Position numbers and translations under genes: made by a program
Notes under the pieces: generated by a model
The model's input: the letters and a program-made list of their open reading frames with translations, nothing else
Told to the model about the DNA's origin: nothing
Database searches by the model: none
In this document: piece after piece, positions 9,027-16,883 of the stretch
Layout: every line of letters begins with the position of its first letter
Position numbering within the stretch: position 1 is the first letter of the stretch
Assembly (NCBI RefSeq): GCF_900188405.1
Contig: NZ_FZOF01000022.1
Coordinates: forward strand, 1 to 64,000
Origin: Actinacidiphila glaucinigra
Lineage (GTDB): Bacteria; Actinomycetota; Actinomycetes; Streptomycetales; Streptomycetaceae
Direction of reading: 5' to 3'
Length of the DNA: 64,000 bases

Positions 9027-9057
9027 GTGGCTGCTCCGACGTAGAACCGATGCCTGA

Positions 9058-9537
9058 TCAATTGCTCCGCTGGGCGGGGCGCGACGAGGCCGGGGGCTGC
9101 CCCAGCCGGGTCAGTGCCTCCACGGCCGGCAGCGCGGCCACCAGGGCCGACCGCTCGTCCGGGCTCAGCTGTTCCAGCAACTCCCCGAGCCGCTCGGCAC
9201 GCACGGCGCGGCGCCGGGCGATGGCCTCCCGGCCCGCGTCGGTGATGTCGACGAGCACCACGCGCCCGTCCGACGGGTCCGCCGCGCGACCGGCGAGTCC
9301 CGCCTCGGTCAGCCGTGACACGACCTGGGTCATCGCCGGCTGGGTGACGCCCTCCAGGGCCGCCAGCTCGGTCAGCCGGAGCGGGCCGGACTGCTCCAGC
9401 GTGGACAGCGTCGCCACGGTGGTCAGTGACAGCTCGCTCGGCTGGCTGAGCCTGCGCAGCACGCGGTACAGCCGTTCCAGGGCCCGCGCCACGTCGACGG
9501 CGTGGCTGTGGTCCGGGTTGTCACCGGGAAGATGCAT
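9058..9537 (-). CDS. MarR family transcriptional regulator
   Basis: A 159-residue winged-helix repressor. It has the MarR recognition helix (LTELAALEGVTQPAMTQVVSRL, about residues 55-76, described here by its ends) and the DPSDGRVVLVDITDAGR wing near residue 85. It is the first gene of an operon with the MFS-USP transporter. An inverted repeat covering its own start codon (9532-9565) is the likely operator, so repression of both genes, relieved by a phenolic or drug-like ligand, is expected. The start is supported by placement against the operator and by the family length. Confidence 0.9.
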   Translation of the reverse strand: MHLPGDNPDHSHAVDVARALERLYRVLRRLSQPSELSLTTVATLSTLEQSGPLRLTELAALEGVTQPAMTQVVSRLTEAGLAGRAADPSDGRVVLVDITDAGREAIARRRAVRAERLGELLEQLSPDERSALVAALPAVEALTRLGQPPASSRPAQRSN

Positions 9538-9565
9538 AAGACATTTATATCACTGCCTTATGTAT
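9532..9565. promoter_or_regulatory. MarR-type operator over the marR start
   Basis: ATGCATAAG (9532-9540) and CTTATGTAT (9557-9565) are inverted repeats with one mismatch, separated by an AT-rich 16-nt spacer (TTTATAT) that probably contains the -10 region. The left arm overlaps the marR ATG. Confidence 0.6.
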
Positions 9566-9630
9566 CCGGGCAGGGGGCACCCCGGGCACGCTGGGGACTC
9601 CCGGGGCGCGTGCGCGGGCCGGGCACGAAG

Positions 9631-9668
9631 GAGGGCCGGGCACGCCTGCGACGGCGTGCCCGGCCCTC
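9631..9668 (-). terminator. Strong hairpin terminator after aceE
   Basis: A perfect 16-bp stem, GAGGGCCGGGCACGCC with its exact complement at 9653-9668, encloses the 6-nt loop TGCGAC. It lies about 30 nt past the aceE stop. It lacks a T tract, as is usual for actinobacterial hairpin terminators. Confidence 0.8.
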
Positions 9669-9698
9669 GTGTCCCCACCCGGGGCGGGGCGGGGAGGC

Positions 9699-12374
9699 TC
9701 AGAGCCCGTAGCGCTCCCGGGCCTCCTGGACGGTCTCCCGCTTCACCTCACCGCGCCCGGCGAGCGAGGCCAGCGCGGCGACGACCACCGACCGGGGGTC
9801 CACGCCGAAGTGGCGGCGGGCCGCCTCACGCGTGTCCGACAGGCCGAAGCCGTCGGTGCCGATCGAGTACCAGTCCTGCGGCACCCACTGGCTGATCTGG
9901 TCCGGCACCGCGCGCATCCAGTCGCTCACCGCCAGCACCGGGCCCGGCGCGCCCTCCAGCACGCGCGTGACGTGGGGGAGCGGCGCGTCCTCGCCGCGCA
10001 GCCGCGCCGCGTCGTACGCCAGACCACCGCGGCGCAGCTCGCTCCACGAGGTCGCCGACCACACGTCCGCCGCCACGCCCCACTCGGCGGCCAGCAGCTG
10101 CTGCGCCTCCAGGGCCCAGTGGATCGCCGTGCCGGACGCCATGAGCTGCAGTCGCGGCGCGTCGGCGGGCAGCCCGGCCGTGTCGGCGGTCCGGAAGCGG
10201 TACAGGCCCTTGACGATGGCTTCCTCGATGCCCGGCTCGGCCGGCATGACCGGCTGGATCTTGGGCTCGTTGTAGACCGTCAGGTAGTAGAAGACGTCCT
10301 CCGCGTCCGGGCCGTACATACGGCGCAGGCCCTCGCGGACGATCACGCCGATCTCGTAGGCGAACGCCGGGTCGTACGAGAGCGCCGCCGGGTTGGTGGA
10401 CGCGATCAGGTGCGAATGGCCGTCGGCGTGCTGCAGGCCCTCGCCCGTCATCGTCGTACGGCCCGCGGTCGCCCCGACCAGGAAGCCGCGGCCGAGCTGG
10501 TCGGCGAGGGCCCACATCTGGTCGGCGGTCCGCTGCCAGCCGAACATCGAGTAGAAGATGTAGAGGGGGATCATCGGCTCGCCGTGCGTCGCGTACGAGG
10601 TCGCCGCGGCCGTGAAGGAGGCCATCGAACCGGCCTCGGTGATGCCCTCGTTGAGGATCTGCCCGTTCTCCGCCTCCTTGTAGTACAGGAGCATGTCGCG
10701 GTCGACCGGGTCGTAGGTCTGGCCGAGCGGCGAGTAGATGCCGGCGCTCGGGAAGAGCGACTCCATGCCGAAGGTGCGGGCCTCGTCGGGGACGATCGGC
10801 ACCCAGCGGCGACCGCTCTCCTTCTCCCGCATCAGGTCCTTGAGCAGCCGGACCAGGGCCATCGTGGTCGCGATCTCCTGTCCGCCGGAGCCCTTGGCGA
10901 GCGCCTCGAAGGGCTTCGCGGACGGCTCGGGCAGCGCCACCGGGTGGACCCGGCGGGCCGGGGCGGGGCCGCCGAGCTCGGCGCGGCGCTCCTGCAGGTA
11001 GCGGACCTCGGGGGAGTCGGCGCCCGGGTGGGCGTACGGCACCAGGTCGCCGGAGAGCGCGCTGTCCGGGATGGGCAGCTCGAGCAGGTCGCGCATGGTG
11101 CGGAACTCGGGGACCGTGAGCTTCTTCATCTGGTGGTTGGCGTTGCGCGACTCGAAACCGCGGCCCAGCGTCCAGCCCTTGACCGTCTGCGCGAGGACCA
11201 CGGTCGGCGCGCCCTTGTGCGTGGTGGCCGCGCGGTAGGCGGCGTACACCTTGCGCGGCTCGTGGCCGCCGCGGGAGGTGTGGAAGCACTCGGTGATCTT
11301 GGCGTCGGTCAGCAGCTTCGCCATCTCGGCCAGCGCCGGGTCGGCGCCGAAGAAGTGCTCCCGGATGTAGGCGGCGTCGCGGGTGGCGTACGTCTGGAAC
11401 TGCCCGTCGGGGACCTCGCGCAGCCGCCGGACGAGCGCGCCGGTGGTGTCGAGGGCGAACAGCTCGTCCCAGGCGGAGCCCCACAGCGACTTGACGACGT
11501 TCCAGCCGGCGGCGCGGAACTTCGCCTCCAGCTCCTGGACGATCTTGAAGTTGGCGCGCACCGGGCCGTCGAGACGCTGCAGGTTGCAGTTGATCACGAA
11601 GGTCAGGTTGTCCAGCCCCTCGCGGCCGGCGAGGCCGAGGGCGGCGGTCGACTCCGGCTCGTCCATCTCGCCGTCGCCGAGGAAGGCCCACACGTGCGAG
11701 CCGGAGACGTCCTTGATGCCGCGGTGCGTCAGGTAGCGGTTGAAGCGCGCCTGCTGGATCGCGGCGAGCGGGCCGAGGCCCATCGAGACGGTGGGGAACT
11801 CCCACAGCCAGGGCAGCCGGCGCGGGTGCGGGTAGGACGGCAGGCCGTCGCCGCCGGCCTCCTGGCGGAAGTTGTCCAGCTGCTGCTCGGACAGCCGGCC
11901 GTCGAGGAAGGCGCGGGCGTAGATGCCGGGGGAGGCGTGGCCCTGGATGTACAGCTGGTCGCCGGAGCCGTCGCCCTCCTTGCCGCGGAAGAAGTGGTTG
12001 AAGCCCGTCTCGTACAGCCAGGCCGCGGAGGCGAAGGTGGCGATGTGGCCGCCCAGGCCCAGGCGGCTGCCGCGGGTCACCATGGCGGCGGCGTTCCAGC
12101 GGTTCCATCCGGCGATGCGCCGCTCCATCTCCGCGTCACCGGGGAGCTCGGGCTCCGCGGCGGTCGGGATGGTGTTGATGTGCTCGGTCTCCAGCAGCGA
12201 AGGCACCGAGAGACCGGACGCCTGCGCGTGGTCGAAGGTGCGGCGCATCAGGTAGGCCGCGCGCTCCGGGCCGGCGGCACGGGCGACCGCGTCGAGGGAG
12301 GCGGCCCATTCGCCGGTTTCCTCGGGGTCGGGGTCCGGCAGGTGATCGAGTGCGCTCAGCGTGGCGTCGGTCAT
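9699..12374 (-). CDS. aceE: Pyruvate dehydrogenase E1 component (homodimeric, AceE)
   Basis: An 891-residue thiamine-diphosphate enzyme that decarboxylates pyruvate and transfers the acetyl group to the E2 lipoyl domain. The length matches the homodimeric AceE family. The ThDP/Mg motif GDGEMDEPES...NLTFVINCN is clear near residues 225-260. The pyrimidine-binding C-terminal half (SMFGWQRTADQMWALADQ) and the GLQHADGHSHL loop are present. The gene stands alone without E2 or E3, as is common for aceE in Streptomyces. The 142-nt upstream gap holds a palindrome and a Crp-type site (12437-12476), and a GntR/FCD regulator is immediately upstream on the same strand. Confidence 0.96.
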   Translation of the reverse strand: MTDATLSALDHLPDPDPEETGEWAASLDAVARAAGPERAAYLMRRTFDHAQASGLSVPSLLETEHINTIPTAAEPELPGDAEMERRIAGWNRWNAAAMVTRGSRLGLGGHIATFASAAWLYETGFNHFFRGKEGDGSGDQLYIQGHASPGIYARAFLDGRLSEQQLDNFRQEAGGDGLPSYPHPRRLPWLWEFPTVSMGLGPLAAIQQARFNRYLTHRGIKDVSGSHVWAFLGDGEMDEPESTAALGLAGREGLDNLTFVINCNLQRLDGPVRANFKIVQELEAKFRAAGWNVVKSLWGSAWDELFALDTTGALVRRLREVPDGQFQTYATRDAAYIREHFFGADPALAEMAKLLTDAKITECFHTSRGGHEPRKVYAAYRAATTHKGAPTVVLAQTVKGWTLGRGFESRNANHQMKKLTVPEFRTMRDLLELPIPDSALSGDLVPYAHPGADSPEVRYLQERRAELGGPAPARRVHPVALPEPSAKPFEALAKGSGGQEIATTMALVRLLKDLMREKESGRRWVPIVPDEARTFGMESLFPSAGIYSPLGQTYDPVDRDMLLYYKEAENGQILNEGITEAGSMASFTAAATSYATHGEPMIPLYIFYSMFGWQRTADQMWALADQLGRGFLVGATAGRTTMTGEGLQHADGHSHLIASTNPAALSYDPAFAYEIGVIVREGLRRMYGPDAEDVFYYLTVYNEPKIQPVMPAEPGIEEAIVKGLYRFRTADTAGLPADAPRLQLMASGTAIHWALEAQQLLAAEWGVAADVWSATSWSELRRGGLAYDAARLRGEDAPLPHVTRVLEGAPGPVLAVSDWMRAVPDQISQWVPQDWYSIGTDGFGLSDTREAARRHFGVDPRSVVVAALASLAGRGEVKRETVQEARERYGL

Positions 12375-12436
12375 GGTGAACGCCTTCCAGATGGTTCCGT
12401 GCGGGCAGGGTGTCCCCGTCTCTCACAGAATAAATC

Positions 12437-12453
12437 TGATCGATGATCGATCA
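12437..12453. promoter_or_regulatory. 17-bp perfect palindrome upstream of aceE, candidate GntR/FCD operator
   Basis: TGATCGATGATCGATCA is a perfect palindrome around a central base. It lies 63-79 nt upstream of the aceE ATG, in an AT-rich promoter region, between aceE and a GntR/FCD regulator gene. That placement makes the neighbouring regulator the best candidate binder. Confidence 0.6.
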
Positions 12454-12460
12454 AATACCC

Positions 12461-12476
12461 TGTGACGAGGGTCACA
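12461..12476. promoter_or_regulatory. Perfect Crp-type site upstream of aceE
   Basis: TGTGACGAGGGTCACA matches the cyclic-AMP receptor consensus TGTGA-N6-TCACA exactly. It begins 7 nt beyond the palindrome at 12437-12453, placing Crp-type control next to the presumed GntR site. Confidence 0.6.
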
Positions 12477-12516
12477 GTACGGGGGACTCCGGTCCTCGGC
12501 GGTCCTCGCGGCGGGG

Positions 12517-13143
12517 TCAGCCGCCCTGCGGGGCACAGCCCAGCACATGCTCCTTGACCAGCTCGCCGACCCGCGGATCGTCCCTGCGGAAGGCCTCCAC
12601 GACCGCCTGGTGCTCCTCGGCGTACAGCCGCTGGCGGGTGCCCAGCCAGCGGATCGACAGCGCCGTCCACACCTCGATGCCCAGTGACTCCCAGGTGTGC
12701 AGCAGCACGCTGTTGCCCGAGGCCCGCACCAGCTCGCGATGGAACGCCACGGTGTGCCGCACCTGCGCCCCGGCGTCGCCCTCCGCGTCCGCCTTCTGCA
12801 GCAGGGCGACCTCGGCCTCCAGCGCGGACAGGTCCTGCCGCAGGCGGGGCGCGGCCAGCTCCGCGGCGATCTGCTCCAGGCCGGCCCGCACCGGGTAGAT
12901 CTCCTCCAGGTCCGCGGCGGTCAGCCGGCGCACCCGCACGCCCTTGTTCGGGGCGGACTCGATCAGCCGCATGACCTCCAGCTCCCGCAGCGCCTCCCGC
13001 ACGGGCGTCTGGCTGACCTCCAGCTCGGTGGCGATGCCGCGCTCGACGATCCGCTCCCCGGGCTTCCACCGCCCGCTGACGATGCCGTCCACGATGAACT
13101 CGCGGATCTGCTCGCGCAGAGAGCGGACGATGGGCGGCGCCAT
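12517..13143 (-). CDS. GntR family regulator, FCD (FadR) subfamily
   Basis: A 208-residue metabolite-responsive repressor or activator. The N-terminal winged helix (residues 5-70) contains SQTPVREALRELEVMRLIE. The all-helical FCD ligand domain (80-205) has the metal-binding histidines expected in this class: FHRELVRASGN, EEHQAVVEAF and VKEHVLG. The ATG is preceded by GGAGGAG 6 nt upstream. It precedes aceE on the same strand, and a palindrome lies between them, so control of pyruvate oxidation by a carboxylate ligand is the likely role, as for PdhR. Confidence 0.88.
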   Translation of the reverse strand: MAPPIVRSLREQIREFIVDGIVSGRWKPGERIVERGIATELEVSQTPVREALRELEVMRLIESAPNKGVRVRRLTAADLEEIYPVRAGLEQIAAELAAPRLRQDLSALEAEVALLQKADAEGDAGAQVRHTVAFHRELVRASGNSVLLHTWESLGIEVWTALSIRWLGTRQRLYAEEHQAVVEAFRRDDPRVGELVKEHVLGCAPQGG

Positions 13144-13211
13144 GGGGACTCCTCCGGAAAAGGGCAGCTGACTAGACGATACGGCGACGGCGCCCTCCGG
13201 CGTCCCGGGAC

Positions 13212-13230
13212 GGCGGCACCCGGTGCCGCC
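13212..13230 (-). terminator. Hairpin downstream of the decayed ORF
   Basis: GGCGGCACC and GGTGCCGCC form a perfect 9-bp inverted repeat around a single C, 7 nt beyond the final stop of the ORF at 13237-13581. With so short a loop it would form as a cruciform or with a few unpaired bases. Confidence 0.45.
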
Positions 13231-13236
13231 ACGCCC

Positions 13237-13581
13237 TCAGGCGTGGACGACCTCCACGCCGCGCTCCGCCGGCACCTCCAGGGCCAGGCCGAAGCGGCTG
13301 TCCGGTTCCCCCAGGGAGTTCAGCGTGACGCCCAGCGCCCGCCGGGCGGCGGCGGAGTCCCGTCACACCAAAGTGAAGGGTGCGGTCACCCCGAAGCCGC
13401 CGCGCAGGCAGTCGGCCGGGGCGTCCGCGTTGCAGCCGACGTATCCGCCCGGACCGTTCACCGCCTCGCCCAGCACGAGGTGGAGGCCAGGCTCGCCGGT
13501 GACGCGCCGGCCGTCCAGCTCCCGCACGAGCCCGGCGGGACGTGCGGGACGTGCGGGACGCGCCCGACGTCCCGAGGCCAC
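13237..13581 (-). pseudogene. Small unknown ORF interrupted by an in-frame TGA
   Basis: Reading leftward from a GTG near 13581, codons are strongly G/C-ending through TAPFTLV. A TGA at 13363-13365 stops the frame, and the same frame then continues with equally strong coding bias (RDSAAARRALGVTLNS through VEVVHA) to a second TGA at 13237-13239. The simplest reading is a nonsense mutation, for example CGA to TGA, in a gene of at least 110 codons. I do not recognise the family. The visible part holds two cysteines in GCNADAPADC. The 5' end is uncertain, because a 9-bp tandem repeat lies at the start. Confidence 0.45.
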
Positions 13582-13626
13582 CGCCGCCGCATTGCTCCCC
13601 CCGGAGAACCGGCTGCCCGCTTCCGG

Positions 13627-14427
13627 CTAGCCGAGATCGTAGGCGACCGTCACCGGCGCGTGGTCGGACCAGCGCTCGGGGTGGGTGTCCGCGCGCTCGA
13701 CCCGGGTGTGCGCCGCCCGGGCCGCCAGGCCGCGGGTCGCGACGTGGAGGTCGATGCGCCAGCCGCTGTCGTTGTCGAAGGCGCGGCCGCGGTAGGACCA
13801 CCACGTGTACGGGCCCTCGCCCTCCGGGGTGAGGTGGCGCACGACGTCGGTGTACCCGGCCTCGTCGTAGACGCGGGAGAGCCACGCCCGCTCCTCGGGG
13901 AGGAAGCCGGCGTTCTTCTGGTTGGCCCGCCAGTTCCGCAGGTCGCGCTCGGTGTGCGCGATGTTCCAGTCACCGCAGATCAGCACCTCGCGTCCGTCCG
14001 CGGCGGCCTTCTCCCGGAGCTTGACCATGTGCTCCAGGAACGCCTCCATGAAGCGTTCCTTCTCCTCCTGCCGCTCCGTGCCGACCTCGCCCGAGGGGAG
14101 GTAGAGGCTGGCGACCGTGACGCCCGGCAGTTCGATCTCCGCGTAGCGGCCGGAGCCGTCGAACTCCTCCGAGCCGAACCCGATCCGGCTCGCGGACGGT
14201 TCCCGCCGCGAGTAGAGGGACACTCCGGCCCGGCCCTTGGCGGCCGCCGGCGCGTGGAGCACGTGCCAGCCCTCGGGTGCGCGGACCTCCTCGGGCAGCT
14301 GCCCGGCCTCGGCGCGGACCTCCTGCAGGCACACCACGTCGGCCGTGGTCGCCTCCAGCCAGGGGAGGAAGCCCTTCTTGGCCGCGGCGCGCAGCCCGTT
14401 CACGTTCACGGTGGTCACGGTGAGCAT
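13627..14427 (-). CDS. xthA: Exodeoxyribonuclease III
   Basis: A 266-residue DNA-repair nuclease of the endonuclease/exonuclease/phosphatase fold. It removes 3' blocking groups and cuts at abasic sites. Key motifs are visible in order: NVNGLRAA with the metal-binding asparagine, LQEVRAE with the Mg-binding glutamate, GDWNIAHTERDL with the catalytic Asp-Asn pair, RIDLHV, and the terminal WSDHAPVTV with the Asp-His pair. All catalytic residues appear intact. The ATG at 14427 gives the canonical MLTVTTVNVNG start. The gene is divergent from the GNAT gene at 14500. Confidence 0.95.
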   Translation of the reverse strand: MLTVTTVNVNGLRAAAKKGFLPWLEATTADVVCLQEVRAEAGQLPEEVRAPEGWHVLHAPAAAKGRAGVSLYSRREPSASRIGFGSEEFDGSGRYAEIELPGVTVASLYLPSGEVGTERQEEKERFMEAFLEHMVKLREKAAADGREVLICGDWNIAHTERDLRNWRANQKNAGFLPEERAWLSRVYDEAGYTDVVRHLTPEGEGPYTWWSYRGRAFDNDSGWRIDLHVATRGLAARAAHTRVERADTHPERWSDHAPVTVAYDLG

Positions 14428-14499
14428 GACGGGGACGATACCGGGCCCCCGGAGGGTGCTCGTACCGGGGCGTAGGCCGCACACCCGTACGATGTGGGG

Positions 14500-15000
14500 G
14501 TGGAGATCCGGATGACGCGCTACGACCACCCCGACGCCGTGCTGCTGACCGAGCAGGTGCAGCAGGAGTACGTGAAGCGGTACGGCGGCCCCGACGCGAC
14601 CGCGATGGACGCCGACCACTTCGACGGCCCGCAGGGCCAGTTCATGGTCGGCTACCTCGACGGCGCACCCGTCGTGACCGGCGGCTGGCGCGGCCAGGAC
14701 GCGTCCCCGGAGGGTTTCGAGGACGGCGACGCCGAGGTCAAGCGGATGTACGTGGTGCCGCAGGCCCGGGGCCGCGGGTTCGCGCGCCGGATGCTCGCCG
14801 CCCTGGAGGCCGGCGCCGCCGCGGCGGGCCGCACCCGGATGGTGCTGGAGACGGGGCAGATGCAGCCGGAGGCGATCGCCCTGTACGCCTCCTGCGGCTA
14901 CACGCCGGTGGCCAAGTTCGGCCACTACAAGGACAGTCCGCTCAGCGTGTGCCTCGGCAAGTCGCTCCGGGCACCGGCCGAGGCGGCTGTTCCCGCGTAG
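14500..15000 (+). CDS. GNAT family N-acetyltransferase, possibly leaderless
   Basis: A 166-residue single-domain acetyltransferase. The acetyl-CoA loop QARGRGFARRML lies near residue 88, and the C-terminal helix is EAIALYASCGYTPV. The GTG at 14500 (VEIRMTRYDHPDAV) fits relatives; GTG 14494 and ATG 14512 are alternatives. A TACGAT -10-like hexamer ends only 6 nt before the GTG and there is no Shine-Dalgarno sequence, which suggests a leaderless transcript. It reads away from exonuclease III and ends 9 nt before the next gene. Confidence 0.85.
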   Translation: MEIRMTRYDHPDAVLLTEQVQQEYVKRYGGPDATAMDADHFDGPQGQFMVGYLDGAPVVTGGWRGQDASPEGFEDGDAEVKRMYVVPQARGRGFARRMLAALEAGAAAAGRTRMVLETGQMQPEAIALYASCGYTPVAKFGHYKDSPLSVCLGKSLRAPAEAAVPA

Positions 15001-15009
15001 CCTTGGTCC

Positions 15010-15396
15010 ATGATCGAGGACAGCGCCTCCGCCCGGCTCGCGGCCGGCAAGTACCTACTGGTCACCACCTACCGGCGGGACGGCCGTACCGTTCCCACCC
15101 CGGTCTGGGTGGTCCGTGACGGCGAGGCGCTCGGCGCGTGGACCGCGGCGGACTCCGGCAAGGTCAAGCGGATCCGCAACCGCGCCGACGTACTGGTCGG
15201 CCCCTGCGACGTACGCGGCAACCCCACCGGTGAGCAGGTGCCCGCGCGCGCCGAGGTCCTCGGACCGGAGGAGACCGAGCGCTACCGCTCCCTGGTCGCC
15301 CGCAAGTACGGGCTGTTCGGCCGGCTGACCCTGTTCGGCAGCCGGCTGCGCCGCGGCCGCGAGGGCACCGTGGGCGTGCGGATCACCCTCACGTGA
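15010..15396 (+). CDS. PPOX-class F420/FMN-dependent flavin oxidoreductase
   Basis: A 128-residue split-barrel protein of the pyridoxamine-phosphate-oxidase-like superfamily. Conserved elements are the opening strand KYLLVTTYRRDGRTVPTPVW, the SGKVKRIRNR phosphate/flavin-binding segment and the closing KYG-x-GRL region. Members reduce small substrates with F420H2 or FMN and are abundant in actinomycetes. It lies 9 nt after the acetyltransferase and overlaps the following [2Fe-2S] gene by GTGA, so the three form an operon. Confidence 0.88.
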   Translation: MIEDSASARLAAGKYLLVTTYRRDGRTVPTPVWVVRDGEALGAWTAADSGKVKRIRNRADVLVGPCDVRGNPTGEQVPARAEVLGPEETERYRSLVARKYGLFGRLTLFGSRLRRGREGTVGVRITLT

Positions 15397-15788
15397 GCGG
15401 CGGTGGGCCGCGGCCGGGCGCCTGCACGGTGAGCGTCTGCCGCGACTGCTGCTGCGGTACGCAGAAGGTCCCCGGTGTCGACCACGACGCCCAACTCGAC
15501 CTGCTCCGGCGGGAACTCGCCGGGATCTGCCGGGTGCGTGTCACGCGGTGCCTCGACGTGTGCGAGCAGGCGGACGTCGTGGTCGTCCAGCCCTCGCCGG
15601 CGGCACGCGCGGCCGGTGCGCGACCGGTCTGGCTGGGGCTGGTCAACGATCCGGGCGCCGTCGACGACATCGTCGCGTGGGTGCGCGCCGGGGGACCGGG
15701 CGTCGCCGCCCCGCCCGACGTGCTGGACCTCTACGCCATCGAGCCGCCGGGCGGCCGCGTCGTGGGCGCGGCGGACGCGGCGCCCTGA
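15393..15788 (+). CDS. (2Fe-2S) thioredoxin-like ferredoxin domain protein
   Basis: A 131-residue protein with the thioredoxin-fold [2Fe-2S] cysteine pattern. CRDCCCGTQK lies near the N-terminus (residues 16-25), and CLDVCEQADVVVV supplies the second cysteine pair near residues 53-57. Such proteins act as small electron carriers. The GTG start overlaps the PPOX oxidoreductase stop as GTGA, indicating translational coupling and possibly a functional redox pair. A strong terminator follows at 15809-15840. Confidence 0.82.
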   Translation: MSGGGPRPGACTVSVCRDCCCGTQKVPGVDHDAQLDLLRRELAGICRVRVTRCLDVCEQADVVVVQPSPAARAAGARPVWLGLVNDPGAVDDIVAWVRAGGPGVAAPPDVLDLYAIEPPGGRVVGAADAAP

Positions 15789-15808
15789 GAGGCCGCCGGA
15801 CACGGCAG

Positions 15809-15840
15809 GGGCCGTACGGGCTTCGTTGCCCGTACGGCCC
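15809..15840 (+). terminator. Hairpin terminator of the GNAT-PPOX-ferredoxin operon
   Basis: A perfect 13-bp stem (GGGCCGTACGGGC and its complement) encloses the loop TTCGTT. It lies 20 nt after the stop of the (2Fe-2S) protein and between convergent genes, so it may serve both strands. Confidence 0.8.
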
Positions 15841-15862
15841 GTGAACCGGCCGTGGCCGAGGG

Positions 15863-16033
15863 TCAGTCGATGCTCCGCAGGATGTGCGGCTCGTTCAGAT
15901 CGTCCTCGTAGCCGGCCAGTCGGATCGGTGCCGACCTGGCCCAGACGTCCAGGTTCCGCACCTCCCGCTGTTGTGCGGGCTGATCGTCGGGCTCCTTGGG
16001 GAGCTGGTTCCGCTTTGACTTCTCGGGTGTCAC
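15863..16033 (-). CDS. Unknown 56-residue small protein, possible peptide precursor
   Basis: This short gene has a convincing ribosome site, GAAGGAG, 6 nt before the GTG at 16033, and it ends at a TGA at 15863. The product is hydrophilic with a basic start (MTPEKSKRNQL) and an acidic, aromatic C-terminal third (DVWARSAPIRLAGYEDDLNE, ending ILRSID). It has no signal peptide, membrane helix or cysteine. The leader-plus-core look resembles ribosomal peptide precursors, but no modifying enzyme is adjacent. The 290 nt upstream, to 16323, carry no other gene I can support. I do not recognise the family. Confidence 0.6.
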   Translation of the reverse strand: MTPEKSKRNQLPKEPDDQPAQQREVRNLDVWARSAPIRLAGYEDDLNEPHILRSID

Positions 16034-16323
16034 CGCGCACTCCTTCGTGTCGGGTGAGCCGGACGCCGGCCCGGCCGCTGCCGGACGCCGACCGCCCGGT
16101 CGGGCTGATGGCTGAGCGGACGCGGTGGCGCCGGTTGCGGAACCGGGCGGGGACCGCGGTGGGCGGTTCCTCCCGGGGCGGAGGCAGGGGGTGTTGGTGC
16201 TCCCCCGAAGGCCTTTCCGTCGGGAGAAGCCTATGCCCGGATGCGGGGTGCCACCATCCCAATACGGCGAGCCCCGGCGACGACCACTCTTCCCGCGGAC
16301 ACCGGCGGGACGTCACCCGTCGT

Positions 16324-16776
16324 TCAACCGCTGCGCCGGGCCGCCTCGGTACGGGCGCAGGAGAGGATCGCCCACACCGCGCGACCGGCGCCGAGCGCCG
16401 GCGGGCGCACGCCCCACCCTTCGGCCAAATGGGCGACGAGGGCGAGCCCGCGGCCGCTCTCCTCGCCGTCGGCGGCCGTGCGCGGCAGGGGGCCGGCGGG
16501 CCCGCGCCCCTCGTCGACGACCTCGATGTGCAGCTTGTCGCGCGCCGTCCAGAGCAGGCACGCGACGTGGTCGCTGCCGCTGTGCACCACGGCGTTGGTG
16601 AAGAGTTCGCTCACCACGAGGCCGGCGTCGTCGCCCAGCCCCACCAGGCCCCATCTGCTCAGCGCGGAGCGCACCTGGCGGCGTGCGACGCCGACCGAAG
16701 AGGCCTGCGCCGGCAGTCGGAGCCGGAAGGTGTCCCGGGCGCTGATGGCATAGAGCACACAGGCAACTATGGCCAC
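16324..16776 (-). CDS. RsbW/SpoIIAB-like ATP-binding protein (HATPase_c_2)
   Basis: A 150-residue single-domain GHKL ATPase. The N box VSELFTNAVVHSG lies near residue 57, the G1 box VVDEGRG near residue 86, and the G2 box ESGRGLALV near residue 107. In Streptomyces such proteins sit beside XRE-Scr1 and DUF397 genes, as in the whiJ and abaA-like loci, and influence development and antibiotic production. The GTG start at 16776 gives a slightly long N-terminus; a GTG at 16758 is an alternative. It is divergent from the XRE gene across an unusually AT-rich 107-nt promoter region. Confidence 0.85.
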   Translation of the reverse strand: MAIVACVLYAISARDTFRLRLPAQASSVGVARRQVRSALSRWGLVGLGDDAGLVVSELFTNAVVHSGSDHVACLLWTARDKLHIEVVDEGRGPAGPLPRTAADGEESGRGLALVAHLAEGWGVRPPALGAGRAVWAILSCARTEAARRSG

Positions 16777-16883
16777 TGCTTACACAGAAGGCAAGGGTCA
16801 TTCTGCAAATTGCACAATCGCCAGTAGCAGGGTGTGGGTTCCATTCCTGACATGGCACACTGCTGCCATGCGGGAATTGCAGC

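Noticed and set aside
9669..12446. 925-codon plus-strand frame opposite aceE
   Set aside because: It is the antisense shadow of aceE, with low-complexity Arg/Gly/Val composition and no ribosome site or family motif.
13536..13562. Tandem 9-bp GGGACGTGC repeats as a mini-satellite or CRISPR-like array
   Set aside because: Only about three copies without spacers, at the edge of a decayed ORF; no cas genes anywhere in the window.
15475..16827. Long plus-strand open frame of 450 codons across the 56-aa gene and the ATPase gene
   Set aside because: Composition is Arg/Pro/Ser-rich shadow sequence of minus-strand genes and crosses a strong terminator; no domain is visible.
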